A stretch of DNA of 64,000 bases from Tigriopus japonicus (Eukaryota; Arthropoda; Copepoda; Harpacticoida; Harpacticidae), in contig CM021319.1 in the NCBI GenBank assembly GCA_010645155.1, positions 6,655,106 through 6,719,105 of the forward strand. Reading direction: 5' to 3'. The notes under the pieces were generated by a model. It saw only the letters and a program-made list of their open reading frames with translations. It ran no database searches and was not told where the DNA came from. Below are positions 13,010 to 25,900 of this stretch, in pieces. The first letter of the stretch is position 1. Every line of letters starts with the position of its first letter. The translations under genes were made by a program, and so were the position numbers.

Positions 13010-13915
13010 TCAGGCAATGTTCTGTCCAGGGCCACCGAAATGGTTACTGTTACTGTTATTGTTGTTATTATTATTGTTTCTTCGCAACGTTCGGATTTTG
13101 GCCTCGATGTATTCGCTGCTCTTCACTGACACTTGAATGGGTTTGCAGTCCTTAATTTGGACTTGGGTCTGGAGTTGTTCCGGCACATTGCTTGCGGTCT
13201 CATCCTTGTTGGCTTTGCTCCGACTCCGGCTATTGAATCGGTGGGCCCCAGTGCGCACAAAAGTGCTCGAGATCCCTTGACTGCTCAGACCAGATATCCG
13301 TCCGGCAAATTGTTCGTTGGAGGTCGAGGGTCTTAGAGTGGTGCTTCCACCTCCCTGACTGCCTGCCCGACTCACAGAGGCCAAAAGAGGCTGTTGCAGA
13401 GGTGAGGAGATAAGAGGCCGCTGCTCGCTGAAGCGACTCGAGGATTGACGAGAATAGCTGAGCCTGTCTTCTAGGCTCTGATCACTCAAGTCGGATTGCG
13501 GTTGCTGAGGCATGGCCTCTTCGTAAAGTTGAGAAGCCTGCTGTTGGTGATGCATGAGAAGGGGATTACTCGGATCGATCTCCCAATACACGTGTCCATG
13601 AGGAGACACTGCTCGATAGACCAATTCATCTTGGGAAGACACACCACCACCCCGGGACAGGTTCTGTGTCATGAACTGAGGACTCATGGCACCGCTGTCC
13701 AAACTGGAACTGCCGGTGGACCCTGAAGGCATCATCATATTGATACTGTCCACCAATTGAGTACTGTACGGATTTAGGGTGATGTGAGGCCGAGGTTTGG
13801 TCAAATGGTGAGGTTGAGGAAGGAGAGTGGTGGCTGTCCCATTTGGGGTCACCCGCACAGTGCCCACCACTCCATGTTGCAATGTTTTGGTCCCACCGAC
13901 GTATTGTGAGGACAT
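13010..13915 (-). CDS. Terminal exon: long cytoplasmic tail of latrophilin-like receptor
   Basis: The acceptor CTCATTCCAG is followed in phase 0 by ATG TCC TCA CAA. The exon encodes 301 residues and ends at a TGA. The tail is disordered and Ser/Gln-rich, with a compact segment that looks constrained (ELVYRAVSPHGHVYWEIDP, about 115 residues in), acidic Ser motifs (SDLSDQSLEDRLSYSRQSSS), a leucine patch, and a C-terminal poly-Asn tract encoded by AAY repeats (complement of about 13038-13075). The C-terminus GQNIA is not a classic PDZ ligand. An open frame continues upstream to 13960, but the splice acceptor defines the exon start. I do not recognise the tail as any named domain. Confidence 0.8.
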   Translation of the reverse strand: MSSQYVGGTKTLQHGVVGTVRVTPNGTATTLLPQPHHLTKPRPHITLNPYSTQLVDSINMMMPSGSTGSSSLDSGAMSPQFMTQNLSRGGGVSSQDELVYRAVSPHGHVYWEIDPSNPLLMHHQQQASQLYEEAMPQQPQSDLSDQSLEDRLSYSRQSSSRFSEQRPLISSPLQQPLLASVSRAGSQGGGSTTLRPSTSNEQFAGRISGLSSQGISSTFVRTGAHRFNSRSRSKANKDETASNVPEQLQTQVQIKDCKPIQVSVKSSEYIEAKIRTLRRNNNNNNNNSNSNHFGGPGQNIA

Positions 13916-16900
13916 CTGGAATGAGAAAGAGTCCGTTTTATTATTTCTTGTAGGTTGCAAAAGAGGTGCAAATGCAAGGAAATGGTCAAATCCAGTTTAC
14001 GACTTTTTGTTGGCGGCTTCTGATGCATTTTACCACTTTCGAAGATAGTGCCCATTTTGCACCTAAGGAGTGCTCAAGGCTGTGGTCGTTTATTAGGCAG
14101 GCTTTTCACTTTTTAGCATCGGAAAAGACTTAAAAGTTTTCATTAAGCTTCAATCAATTCAATTAGGAGATTCTTTTCTTTGCAAACGTTGCTCATCCTG
14201 ACTTTTCAACCAACTGGTTCGAAAAAAAACACAACTTTTGGGAGATTTGGAGCTCGTCCTTTTTCCGCCAAGAAAAGTACCTGGGAAAACTTGAGTGGTT
14301 TTTGTTGCTTTACTCAACGACCAAGTTCATTCAAGCAAGGTGTGGTCAGAAAACTTTTTTTATTTCGCCAAGTTCCTTACTCGTCGTCTCTCGCCTAAAA
14401 CCACAATCGGGTCTCTTATCCTTCTTTTTCATGGTAATACTTCTTTACCCGACATATCTCTCATCTTTTCCGCGTAGCAAGTGCCTTTGATTGAAGGCAA
14501 GAGACCTTCGTTGGTGCATAACCGAACAAAGGTTGCCTTTATACACCAAATATAAGGACCCCAATACTTCACAGAGTCTCAAATTCGATACTGTACAAAA
14601 GGCAATTTCATTAACTCCGAAAGTTGCTCGCCTGAAAAGCTTTATACAGGGTCTAGCCGTTGGGCTTGTTCAAGTACTTGTTATTCTAGGGTTGCAGTGG
14701 GTCAAACAAAAACTTTTTCATGTCCATCATGCCCCTTCGGAGTTCACTGACTAAAACTGAAACAAGTCCACTTAAGCCCTTTAATCCTCCCTTTCAAGAC
14801 CTTTCTAGCCCATTCATTGTTTCCTCAGTGTCAAGTGGAATAAGGAAGGCCAGCTCTTACCCTTGAAGAATTGTTAAGTAGGAGCGATCTGGAACTCTTG
14901 TTCGAGGCCTCCAAGTTCGATCCACTGTGATGACCTCCAGGACCTGGATGATAGAAACTTTGGCCCTTGTGATTGGCAGACGCGTCCTTGCTGCAAAACG
15001 ACGCCGATGACATGGGCAACAAACCACAGCAGCAACAACAAAAACCATTGGAAGACGAGCCACACATTTTGTGTCGAAACTGGAAATAGATTAAGAGTAT
15101 TCGTTAGTCTTTTGGTGACACTGTCGGATTGTACCAATCGAAAAGGAGCATAAAGTAAGTTTGTCGAAGCTTGGATTGTGGAAAATTGGCTTTTTCTGGA
15201 TAGTTGCAAAAAGGTCCTTGTGGAGATCGAAAGTTTTTCGGAGAACACAAATTTTTCACAAATCACTTTCCAATGTTGGTAGTGAGTTTGGCAGCCTTTA
15301 AAATTCCAGTCACGGAACTTCAAACTTCGAGTATCAGCAACTTGTCGAGGCCTGCGATGAACTCGACTTTTGCAAAGCAAAAAAAGGGGACAAAGAAGGC
15401 CCCCTTGAATGTAAAATTGACCTTCAAAGGCCGTCTCAAGTAACCCTGAATATGTCAATAGCTACCCTTCTTTGCCCTTCAGAGATTCGTGCGTCTTCCA
15501 ATTAGCTTCTCTGTGAGAGATCTATGAAGAAATACTTCCTTGGCCTGTGCAAGTGTGCCAAATAAGTCCAATGCTCAATCGTCCGTGAGACTTGGCATGT
15601 TTCATTGTAGAATTAAGGGAGAAATGAGGTATTAGTGCAGGCTTTACCCTAATGACTCCATTGGAACGAGTTTTCTCTCCCTCGCTTCTAATTAAAGTCC
15701 ACACGAAAATTCTAAAAGCCAACATTTTTGTAGCCAAGTTCATCACAAAACATGCATACAATATATTGGGAGAAGTTTTTTTCCTTCTAATTCCGTGCTT
15801 GAGGCTAGTAGGCAGTAAAAAGTGATTTGAATAGTGCATGTGTGGTTGGCATGACTCTTCATTCTACGCTTGATTTGAAGCGAATTGGATTACAACAAGG
15901 CCACTATTAACCTACAGCCAGAGTCGAAAGTGACGTTCTTTGTCTTGATTACCAAGAAGCACACCAACAGCGAATCCAGCCAGTAAGTTTGCGTTCAAGT
16001 GTACCGTGATTTTCTTGAGGCATGTCAGATGTAATCAAAAGGCACCATCTCATTCTTCACTCTTAAGCCCTTCTATGGGATTCCTATACAACACCTCACA
16101 ATGGAGACAGCGAACAAAGTTAACTCAATCTGCATTCAAGCTCTTAATTTCAAAACCCGTGAACTCAAAAGAAAAAAAAGGGGGGGGAGCAAAATTTTCG
16201 CTAGCATCTTGGAAGAACCATTTGCACTTTTCTCCGAACTTCAAGTGAATAATTCACGCTCTCCCTGGAAGTTCTAGGCTCAGTGTGTACCTACATTGTT
16301 GCTGGGAAGAGAACAGTTGTTCAGACCCATTCGACGGTAATGGAATGATGAAGCTCTTCAAAAAGCACTTTAAGCATCTCTTCCTGGACTTCTGGTTATG
16401 AATTTGCACTACCACCACTCTCAAAATGCGTGCCATTCACAACCTTCCGAACTTCATGCTCGAGAGAAATTTGCAGAGGTTTGGCACGATATCCCAACAA
16501 ATGTGTTCGTTTTTGTCAGAGGACTAAAAGGGGCTCCAAAAGGGTTTCGGGAGTGTGTGTAGAAGGGAGGTTATGAACATTGAGCAGACTATGGAGCATG
16601 AAGAAGTGGATTTGGTGAGGTTCCCTCTGTCTCTTTCCACTTGGCCAGCAAAGCCGAGATCGCCACGGACAGACATTTTTCGGATGTTCGGTTCAAAAGT
16701 AGTAGAAGAAGGGGAGTCGCATGGATGTGAATATTGTGCCCGACCAGAGTGAAATGCAATTTAATTTCAGCTTCACTAAATCATAAAAGATGAGATTTGC
16801 CAAGGCTTCTGTTCGTGCCTCCTCTGGAGAGATGGAGGTCGTCGGGGGAAAAAAATAAGTTCAAAGTGTGAAACGGACAGAAAAAAGCTCATGAATACCA

Positions 16901-19900
16901 TTTTTGGTTGGAGGATTGCCTTTGTCCTCTAGAGACCGGATTCATCCCAGATCGGATTTCAGATGCAGTTCTTTAAATCCTGGGGATTTTGATTTAGATA
17001 ACTTGAGATTACCACGACAGGAAATAGAGGGGAAAAGTGGACAAAAAACTCGGCGACGACCCAACTTTACTTCTCGATTCCCACCCCTCCAATCATCAGT
17101 CTGCTTCTGTCACTCCAAGATATGGAATGAGGGAACGAGGGAGACACTGAGGTTTTTAAAAGATTTGAGCAACACGTCCACGTAACTCGTCGGTAGCGGA
17201 GGAAAAGTTCATCGGGATCTCTCATTCTTGTAAAGTTGGCACCAAGATGTCACCTTCCGCCTTTCCGCGTGACAATTCTTGTCATCTGGTGCCAAGAGTT
17301 TGCAAGCAAACTTGTGGCGGATTTCGGATCAATTTCATTTGATCTACCAGGTTCCTACATCCTCGCTTTGCCATGCTTCTTTGATCATCACAAATTATAC
17401 AGCTGCCTCGAGTATTAATCACATTGAGTCGCAGGTGACGGATACAAATCAAATCTAGATTGTCAGAGCCTAAAGGATGCAAATATTGATAATACGAGGC
17501 ACAAAAAGTTCACACGTTGCTTTTCGATATCTTTTTTGTGAGGCCTTGTTCCAGATTTGCCACTCAAGTTTTGGGTTCAACAAGTTTTTATTACATGTAA
17601 AATTTAATTAGAGTACTTGGTGGAACGTCTTTGCTTTCAATATCAAAGGATTAAATACTTGAGTGGCATGCTCCATAAGCCCTCTCCATCTTCTTGTCTC
17701 CTAGTTTTAGTTGGCGAGAGGCTTTGGCAACTTTGAACATTTTTATCAAGAAACTTTTCAACTTGGTAAGTTATCATTCAAAATTTCTCTCCAAGGACAA
17801 AAATGAAGCCCACCCTCAGACTTGAGGTTTTGTTGATTCTGCGGAAAATTACAAAAGTTTTGACATTTCTTGGGACTCTGTCGTTGTCAGAGCAAGACTG
17901 AAAAGGGGGAAGTTCTGTTGACATTTCCCTATTCAATAGGGGGTCTTTCGAACATCAGGCAGTCAGTTCGCTCATCCGTCTTTGTCCGTCTTTTCTTGTT
18001 CTTGGAAACGGCCATTTCCACCAACCCTTAGATCGTAAAATATGACTGAACCAACTTTTCCACCCCTTAAATAGCAATTAAGCCTCATTCACTATTGTTC
18101 ACGGGTTCTTTTCAGCCAGATCCCATCATTTTGTGCTCAAATGTCAAGAACGAAAATCCTTTCTAGGCTAACGTGAAAGAAAAAATGCTATTACATCATT
18201 CTGTTATTCCCTTGGAGTAAAAACCCATGAAATGAAAACTTTCGCGAGCCATTGTATTTTTTCCACTTTCTTAAATTCAATTCCAGTTTTTGAGGTTACA
18301 AACAAGGTCCCAGGATTGAAATTTAATCCCTAGTGATGGGATTAATGCAGTTAAGCTCAAGATTAACTCGAGGAGCATCACTCACAAACTCGATCAAGGA
18401 CGGACTTTCGATATCGGAAGATGTTTCAAGATCCTATCTAGCCAAAGATTTATGACGATAGCCCTGAAATATGGTCCAAAGAGGGGCCCTCGTTTTTTTT
18501 ATTGAAAATTCGATGCCCTCCCTTCCTCAAGACGGGAAGAAACCTCAAAGCAAGCGACGTTCCGTAAAATTGGAGGAAAACGCACCTCAGTGGTGGAAAC
18601 AGCGACTTTATTACCATAATATCGGTAATTATTTCCCAATTCATATTTTCCGCGCTTGCCTCAAGTGCACGATATGAAAAAAACACGGTTGGCAGAGAGG
18701 GAATATACAGAGAGAGAAATGTTCGAGTTCGAATCTACCCCATCAATCTTTCACTCCCATCCTGGAGCAATGCATCACCCTCATCTCAAGTACACTACGA
18801 ACTGTACGCTTAGTTCCTCGTGTACTATTCACGTAGCTCTATCTGGCATAACGAAGAGACACCACTGAGAAAAGAATGAACAGACAAGGGGAAGAAGATC
18901 CTGAGACCAATCGTCCCGCTCGTTGCGGTAACCGATCAGTTTCGAACAAAAAGCCCTCTAAAACCATAACTAATTGCATTTACATCTGAGAAGATTGAGT
19001 CCCCGGTAATGGGGAATGAGCGGCAATGCTTTTGAATTATGTTTTTAGAGCGCCTCCAAACTTTCATATAAGGGCTGTTTCAGGACATGTACAATTTGGC
19101 CAATAGATTGCTCCGCAGATTGACTGCATGTACAGGCAGTAATTGAGGGACTTCTTGATGAAATGGAGTCACAAAAGAGACTAATTTCCTGCTCAAGTGA
19201 CCCTTGCCTGACCTCGAAAGAAAAGGAGGCCAGATTGATTATCCGTGATGCCAAGGAAACTACTTTTCCTCTTTCTCTCTGTTCTTGCTCCGTGTCTGGA
19301 GGTCCCTTTGGACTTTGCTTCCGACCAATTACACCCATGTTCATTACCAGTGTGCAACGACTGAGCCCGAGTTGTGTGTCAAGGCCTCGTTTCGACGAGC
19401 TCAATTCCAGGGAAAGCTTACAAGCACTACAGGTTTTCCAGTTTATGAATAAATCATGTCTCGAGCAAACCGGCCAATTTTATGCATTGAGAAACGGGGA
19501 ACCCGAGACACAATGCCAAGTAAATGACTCAATTAGTTCGGGGTTGTAACGGGAACACCACCGCGTATTCATGGCTAATGAGATCGTAGCCCTAGTGGGC
19601 CCTTAATGATACGGTATATTCCGTTCTTGGCAAGGCCGCTGAATGGGAGAAAATAAAAGAGTAATATATCGTGTCTTACCACCAAGAGAATCAGGACCAA
19701 GCAGAACACAAAAATGGCGGCTACCACCGACCCAATGATATCGATTCGATTCAAAATGGATTCCAATAGCACTTCCGATTCGTCGCCCGGAATTAGAGGT
19801 CGCATGCTCACTGCGAAGTTGGTTAGGTGGTCACACTCACAGACAGTTTGGGTCCTATTGCTTGACTTGACGCGGCAGCCCTGACTTGACCAGGAGTGCT

Positions 19901-22900
19901 CGTCAACGTCCCAATAAACACACACAGCGTCAGTCATGTTTTCACTCAAGTGGCGGAATGTGATTTTCACTGGCTCGGCCAATTGTGTTCCTTGACCAGG
20001 CTGAGAGAGCGAGGCCGAGATGATCCTCGAATTAAGGACTCGGTCACGGTGGGCCTTGCGGTCTTCCACTTCCATTTTGGCATGACCCAAGATCTCGTGA
20101 AGATTGTTGAAGGAGAAGAACACCACTTCACTTAATCCACCCTGAGCATGATTTTGAGCATCTCCAAACGAGATCTGGACCGAGTCGTCCACATACAGGA
20201 GATTGGAATTTCGAGAGGGAAAAGTGAGGCTCTTCCGACGGTTCCTTCCTTCTGTGGATTGGCCTCTGTTTGTGACATCTACCACGGAAACGGCCATGGC
20301 TGGAAATACACAAAAGAGGAATGGAATGAAAATATTTGATCTAACTGAGGAGACTGGAAACTTCTTTTTTTACTCCTCAAAGACGCCTACCGAGTTCTGT
20401 GTCTTAGTGCCTCGCTTTGCTATCCTAGTTCTCAGTGGCAGACCTGCAGGTCTTCTCGCTTTTGTACTTGACTCAAGTCATTTAGCCTAAAGGGGTGATA
20501 GATGATGACAGGGTCTCCTATGACAGCCTCTAACAATCCAACTCATTTCTCAACAATTTTGGGAAAGACACACCGAGTGAGTCGAATGATGCCACGCAAA
20601 GCGAGACAGAAAGAACGAAAGAGATGGAGGTAGATAAAAGCAGGGGAGGGAGAGAATTCTCTTTTTCCCTTTTACAATATTGCTCCTGTCATCATTCATT
20701 TCAAGATCTGTGCTCAGGTGAGGAGAGCACAAAGAGGGAGAAAGACGGAGGCACTTTTTGTCTCTCGGGCATTTTCTTCATTTGTCATCATTATCATTCC
20801 AAGGCCGGGTTCAAGTTTTGCGTCGACCAAAAAACACTGGCCATCAAGGGTGGATACTTACTTAAAATATCCGAAGACTCCACAACAGAATTGGGATCAT
20901 TCATCACATTGGCCAAGAGAAAGGCATTCTCATTCAGAGCAAGGATGAGCTGACTAGCCACCTTCATCTGACCATCAGGGTTGAGATCAAACCAAGCCTC
21001 GCGGTTGATTGGATCCAGCACATTATTTGCCGATCGAAAGACATTTTCCAAAACTTGACGAATATGTGACTCCTTGTTAGGAAGGCCTCCGTTTTTGAGT
21101 GGTTGTTGCAAACGGTATTGGATTCGATTGGCCACTGTTCTCATGGTGGCCACGGCTGTCTCCAGGTCACCCCCATACAAAGACTTGGTGCGAGTCAAGT
21201 AGGCCAGGGCAGAGACTAGAATATTTTCTGGATCTTCCTTTCGAACTTGAGCCTCAAGGTTGGTCATGGCAACTGACTTACAGTTGCTCATGTCCGGCTG
21301 AGGTGGTGCCCATGTGGAAGTCATCTCTGGGGTCTCATTTCTGCCGTGGATCTCAACTAGGAGACAACTCCAGCGGGCATGACCAGTGGCCCCAATCGGA
21401 CATGGTTGAACAACTTCTTTCCCGGCTTGGGTCCAGTCCCATTGAAGTTTTCTGGCAGTGGTGGGGGCACACCAGAATGAAGGATTAGAAGAAACAGATG
21501 TCGACGAGGGACCCACAAAAAGGCCGTTATCACCTTCTTGCTGTTTGGCCATATTTATGGAGGAAGACGAAGAGGGCTGGAGAGCTACAAAGTTATCTTC
21601 CTTGGAACCCGATGAAGGATTAAAGCCATCAACACTGGCCATCTCGTTGGATTGTGGTGACTGGGAGTTGTCTTCCATTGGATGGAGGTCTGCCACTAAA
21701 ACGAAATGGAACAAAGAAAACCTATAAAAACCTGATACGCCATGAGGGAACAAAAGTTGATCTGATAGGACAAGGAAAAATGGCTCATGATAACCCATAT
21801 GGTCCTCGTAAAATGTTATATATCAAGTTGCTGTCTTTTCTGAGGCCAGCATACTTGAGCTAATCCCATTCTCCCTTCCAGTTCTTATTTGGCAAACTCT
21901 TCCCCTTGAATCAAATGTCCCAACCCAAGGTTTCTTTGCCCAACTATGAGCGTGGTATGTCCGACGAGAAAGGGTTGTTGGTCTTACCTTTATCAGTCTG
22001 TAACTTAATGGGATCCTGGAGACGGTCTGTGTCAGGATGTGGAGGCCTCGGCTCGCCAACTGGTCCCAAACTAGATGTTGAGGGTATCGGTGTAGTGATA
22101 GGCACTCGGGGAGTTTCATCTTCCTTGTCGGTCACAAGTATTGGTTTTCTTGGGGCTTGGGTGGTGACTGGTATCACCACTCGATCGGTGTCAGTTTGCG
22201 GTTGAGATGGACGTCCTCCACGAACACTTGATCCTCCACCGCCCACCAGAGTCGGCTTCCACGTCTTCCTTTGATCGGGTGTGTTTCCACCCTTTTGAAG
22301 CCAAGGAGGCCGATGTTGATTGGTATTGACGACGACTTGAGCTTTTGACGTGGAACACGCGTAATGGATCTCCAAATATTTGTGAGTGCCTGGACACGCA
22401 TCAGGTAATATGGAACTAGAGACTGGGATGGTACACGCTCGTCTCCCATCACACCTGAAATTATGGAAATCCAGATTTACGCTACTTCAACACGGGATTT
22501 AACTTTTCTATATATTGATGCTTCATCTCTTCCTGAGGAGGGCCTCTATTCGCCCTTTTGAAATGGGTTCAGTAGATGTACTCACTAAACTAAACACGCA
22601 TTCTTGGAAACCAAAGTTATCTTTTCAATTACTCAAATAACGACCAATGTTAGTTCCATGTCGACCCCAAAATGCTGTTTTATTGCGCAAATTTGGGATT
22701 GGAGCAATTTGCTTACCTCATGGTAGCACCTTTTCATCCAAGTCTTTGGCTTGTCATCGAATGTCACAGATGCGTATTCGATAGGATCTAATCTTACCCA
22801 TTGGCTTCCGAGTTCTCTCTCTCTCTCGTTTCCTCTCTTCACTCCCCCGAAATTCACCCACACACGAATCTTTTGACATTTTTCCAGACTTCTCATCTTC

Positions 22901-25900
22901 CTCTATTCACGGATCTAGATCAAATTAGACCGTTTTCAGAGGGGGATTTGGTAGCCATTCAGAGTCGACGGGGGTAAAGAAAAAGAGGTCCTTCGACATT
23001 CGTTGTCGTTCACGTCCATTTCATGCTGAGGTCTCAAGCTGGGCCCACGCCACGAAAGATATAGTATCCAAGCAATTTCATTCCCAATTTTCCGAGTCTC
23101 TCCCTCTGCCCCTTGGTTTGCCCCAAGACCGTCTGAAAGAGACCTTCTTGTCCACCAGGGGCCATTCCGGGAATTAGACGCCTTGAAGAAGAAGGCTCAA
23201 GGGCGCACACGGCAAACCTTCTCAAGAGGCAAAATAAGGCCTGGATAAAAAGTGACTTACGGCCTTGTTTTATGGCAAAATAGAGAGTGCAACAGTGTCA
23301 AGCAGGAACCTTTTCACGGGCTTGATATTTTCTATTAGGTCCGCAGAGCTTCTGGCCATCGGACTTGCTTTGGCGTCGAGTCTTCCAATTGCTGTCAGAG
23401 TTGATCTATGGTTGATCTTGATATCTGGCCGGACTATCAATTGCCCCTGGCTTTTCTAAAGGGGTTGGGATTTTACCATTAACCCAGACCAGAGCAAAAT
23501 AATTGGCCTGGACCTGATCAAGAGTCCATTGTCACCTTTCATCTGTCAAGGCATGGCATAAATCTCAGTCAGTGAATAGAAGAAACACTGACGGGACAAA
23601 TACCAACTCCTATCATGCTCTTAGCTCGAAGTACTGAGCCCTTTCTTGTGGACGTTAGTTTTTTTGCAGTGAGGAAGCCTTTGGTATTTGAATCCGGGCT
23701 TTGTCCAGGCTTCCATGTATAGAGATTGAACAAGATTCTCTTGTCGTAAATTTGATTCGATCTTGCTTGCCTTCCAGGTCAATTAGCTTGGTCACTCTCC
23801 AAACAAAATATGTGGGCAAGAGAAGCCTCAAAATAGAAAGAAGGCTAGGAACCGAGGACAAGGACATTCCTTCTCTTTCTCTATATTCATCCATATCAAG
23901 CTACAAGCATGAACTGTTTAGTTATTCCACGCCTCGCACAAAAACCATGTCAGTAATCTCGTGTTTTCAGTCCCTCTACTATTCAAGACACCTAGATTTG
24001 TTGCACGACAAGGAATGAAGTACATACGTAACAAGTAACATTCTAAACCCTAACCGCTTTCTTGCAATCAGCATCCACATTGAAAACTAAGCACGTCGAC
24101 ACTTGTGACTAAAGATTGTTTTCTCGTAAATCATCCCTAGCAGCTCCCCCGAGGATCTAGATGTCCAACCAAACAACCCTCGAGCCACTTTTGTGTTGTC
24201 GTTTAGGGGATCATTCCAAACCCTTTCAGGCGTGACGCTTTTCAGACGAGATCTCTTTCTTTCCGCGAATGTTTTGAGCTGTTTGCCCGAAGAATCGGAG
24301 GGGTGACAAGTGCGAGTAACAAGACGCCTTGCCACTTCACTTAATACTACTGTGTTCAGACGAACGACCACGAGAACACTTGGTGACGATGATAAGCCCA
24401 GGTAAAAATGTGCTGTTTACTGGCCAACTTTTAAGAAGCTCTACTTTAGATCGGAATTGGTTCTCAAGATAAGACACTCCGAAGCTAGACCTTATGTAGA
24501 AATGGGATATTTATGCTAATAGTGACAGTGGTGCCGCCATTACGATGGCTTTTTTCTCCTTCCTTCCCCTCTCTATTTACTTGCCTAAAGACAAGAAGGC
24601 ACTGTCAGTGGAATTCACGACTTCATTAGTGCTTGGAAACTATGCAAATCATTACCACCCCGCTTATCCTTCGTCTTATGCGTGTTCCACAACGACGTTG
24701 TCCCACCTCAAAGCCAAAGATCAAATACTGCTTTTCCTGAACCCCAATCTTCCCTCACACTTGTTGTGATGACCCGGGCGGATTTGACGAACTGTTGTAT
24801 ACAGATTATTGTTGAAGGAAAAGGGTTTGGAGGTTTGTATACGAAATCTTTGAGTTTGTTGTCTCTTTGTTGGCTCAAAAGCACGGTGTCCTCTTGAAAC
24901 GAAGGATCGAGAGAGAGAAAGAAAGTGGAGGCAGATCATGTTTCCACAAATCGACTAATCACTCAAACGGACGGACAAAGATGGCAAAGATCAAGTTTCT
25001 GCCCTTCGTTCCTTGAACTTTGCACCAACTTGTTACTTTATGAGCCTGTTCGTCTCGTCTTTTGGTTGAACAACTCGAGAATGGCTGCTGGTGAGAGAAA
25101 TGGTCTTAAATTAGCCGTTGCAGACTGTAACCCGAGAATGTGATGGGCGAATATGCGACTTTAAGTGGATGTGTTGTACCTCCCGCCTAGACGACGGATT
25201 GAAAGTCACGAAAGACTCTGATGAGCCCAATGAGATATGACGTCCGTCCGTGCTGGTCCGTCGACCCAGGGTTTTTGTTCAACTCAAAAGCAAAAAGAGA
25301 CATCCAAATCATCTTGTTCTGAAGCATTTAGTAAGCACAAAAGATGCCTCAGGGCCACCAATGAACAAAGGGGATCTAGTCAGTCTTTTCCGGAACATGT
25401 CACTCTCAAATAGACGGGACGGCCAAAGGACAATGGCGACATCGGGATAGGCGTAATTTAGGACCAGTCTTGCTTTTGGCCAAATAATTGAGCAAAACCC
25501 CCAGCAACCCTGGTTCAAATAACCCAGTCTTAGTTTAGGAACCCTTTCTTGTTGAGAAGAAGGGGGTGATAAATTACTTAATCAAATGTTGTTTGCTTCA
25601 ATGCACCCTAGATTAAGATCACGCCTTCCCCACCCATCACGGAAATAAAAACTTAAATCATGCCACTAAAATTCACCCTTCTACACTTGTTGGGTATCTA
25701 TTTTTCACAATGATTACTTCTCTGTCAATCCCATTCGGGTTTAGCCCTTTACATTCCAAGTGAAAATTTGTCCACATCTAATTGATCCAACGCGTTTTTA
25801 GCACACCATTTGGAGCACTACTTTAAGTTAAAAAGAAAGAAGTTACAAGAAGAAAATACATTTTTTTATAAATTGCACTCATTCTTATTCCGTCTCCCTA

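Noticed and set aside
13038..13075. Poly-Asn run at the receptor C-terminus as a possible sequencing error or frameshift
   Set aside because: The AAY codons vary (AAC and AAT mixed), and the frame continues to a normal stop, so it reads as a true coding repeat.
14874..15458. 194-codon minus-strand open frame overlapping the Cys-cluster exon
   Set aside because: It runs through the splice acceptor in a different register, lacks family features, and the in-phase exon explains the same bases better.
22633..22896. Minus-strand frame ending at a GTAAGC site between the lectin exons
   Set aside because: There is no pyrimidine-rich acceptor, and adding it would break the lectin domain, which joins perfectly without it.
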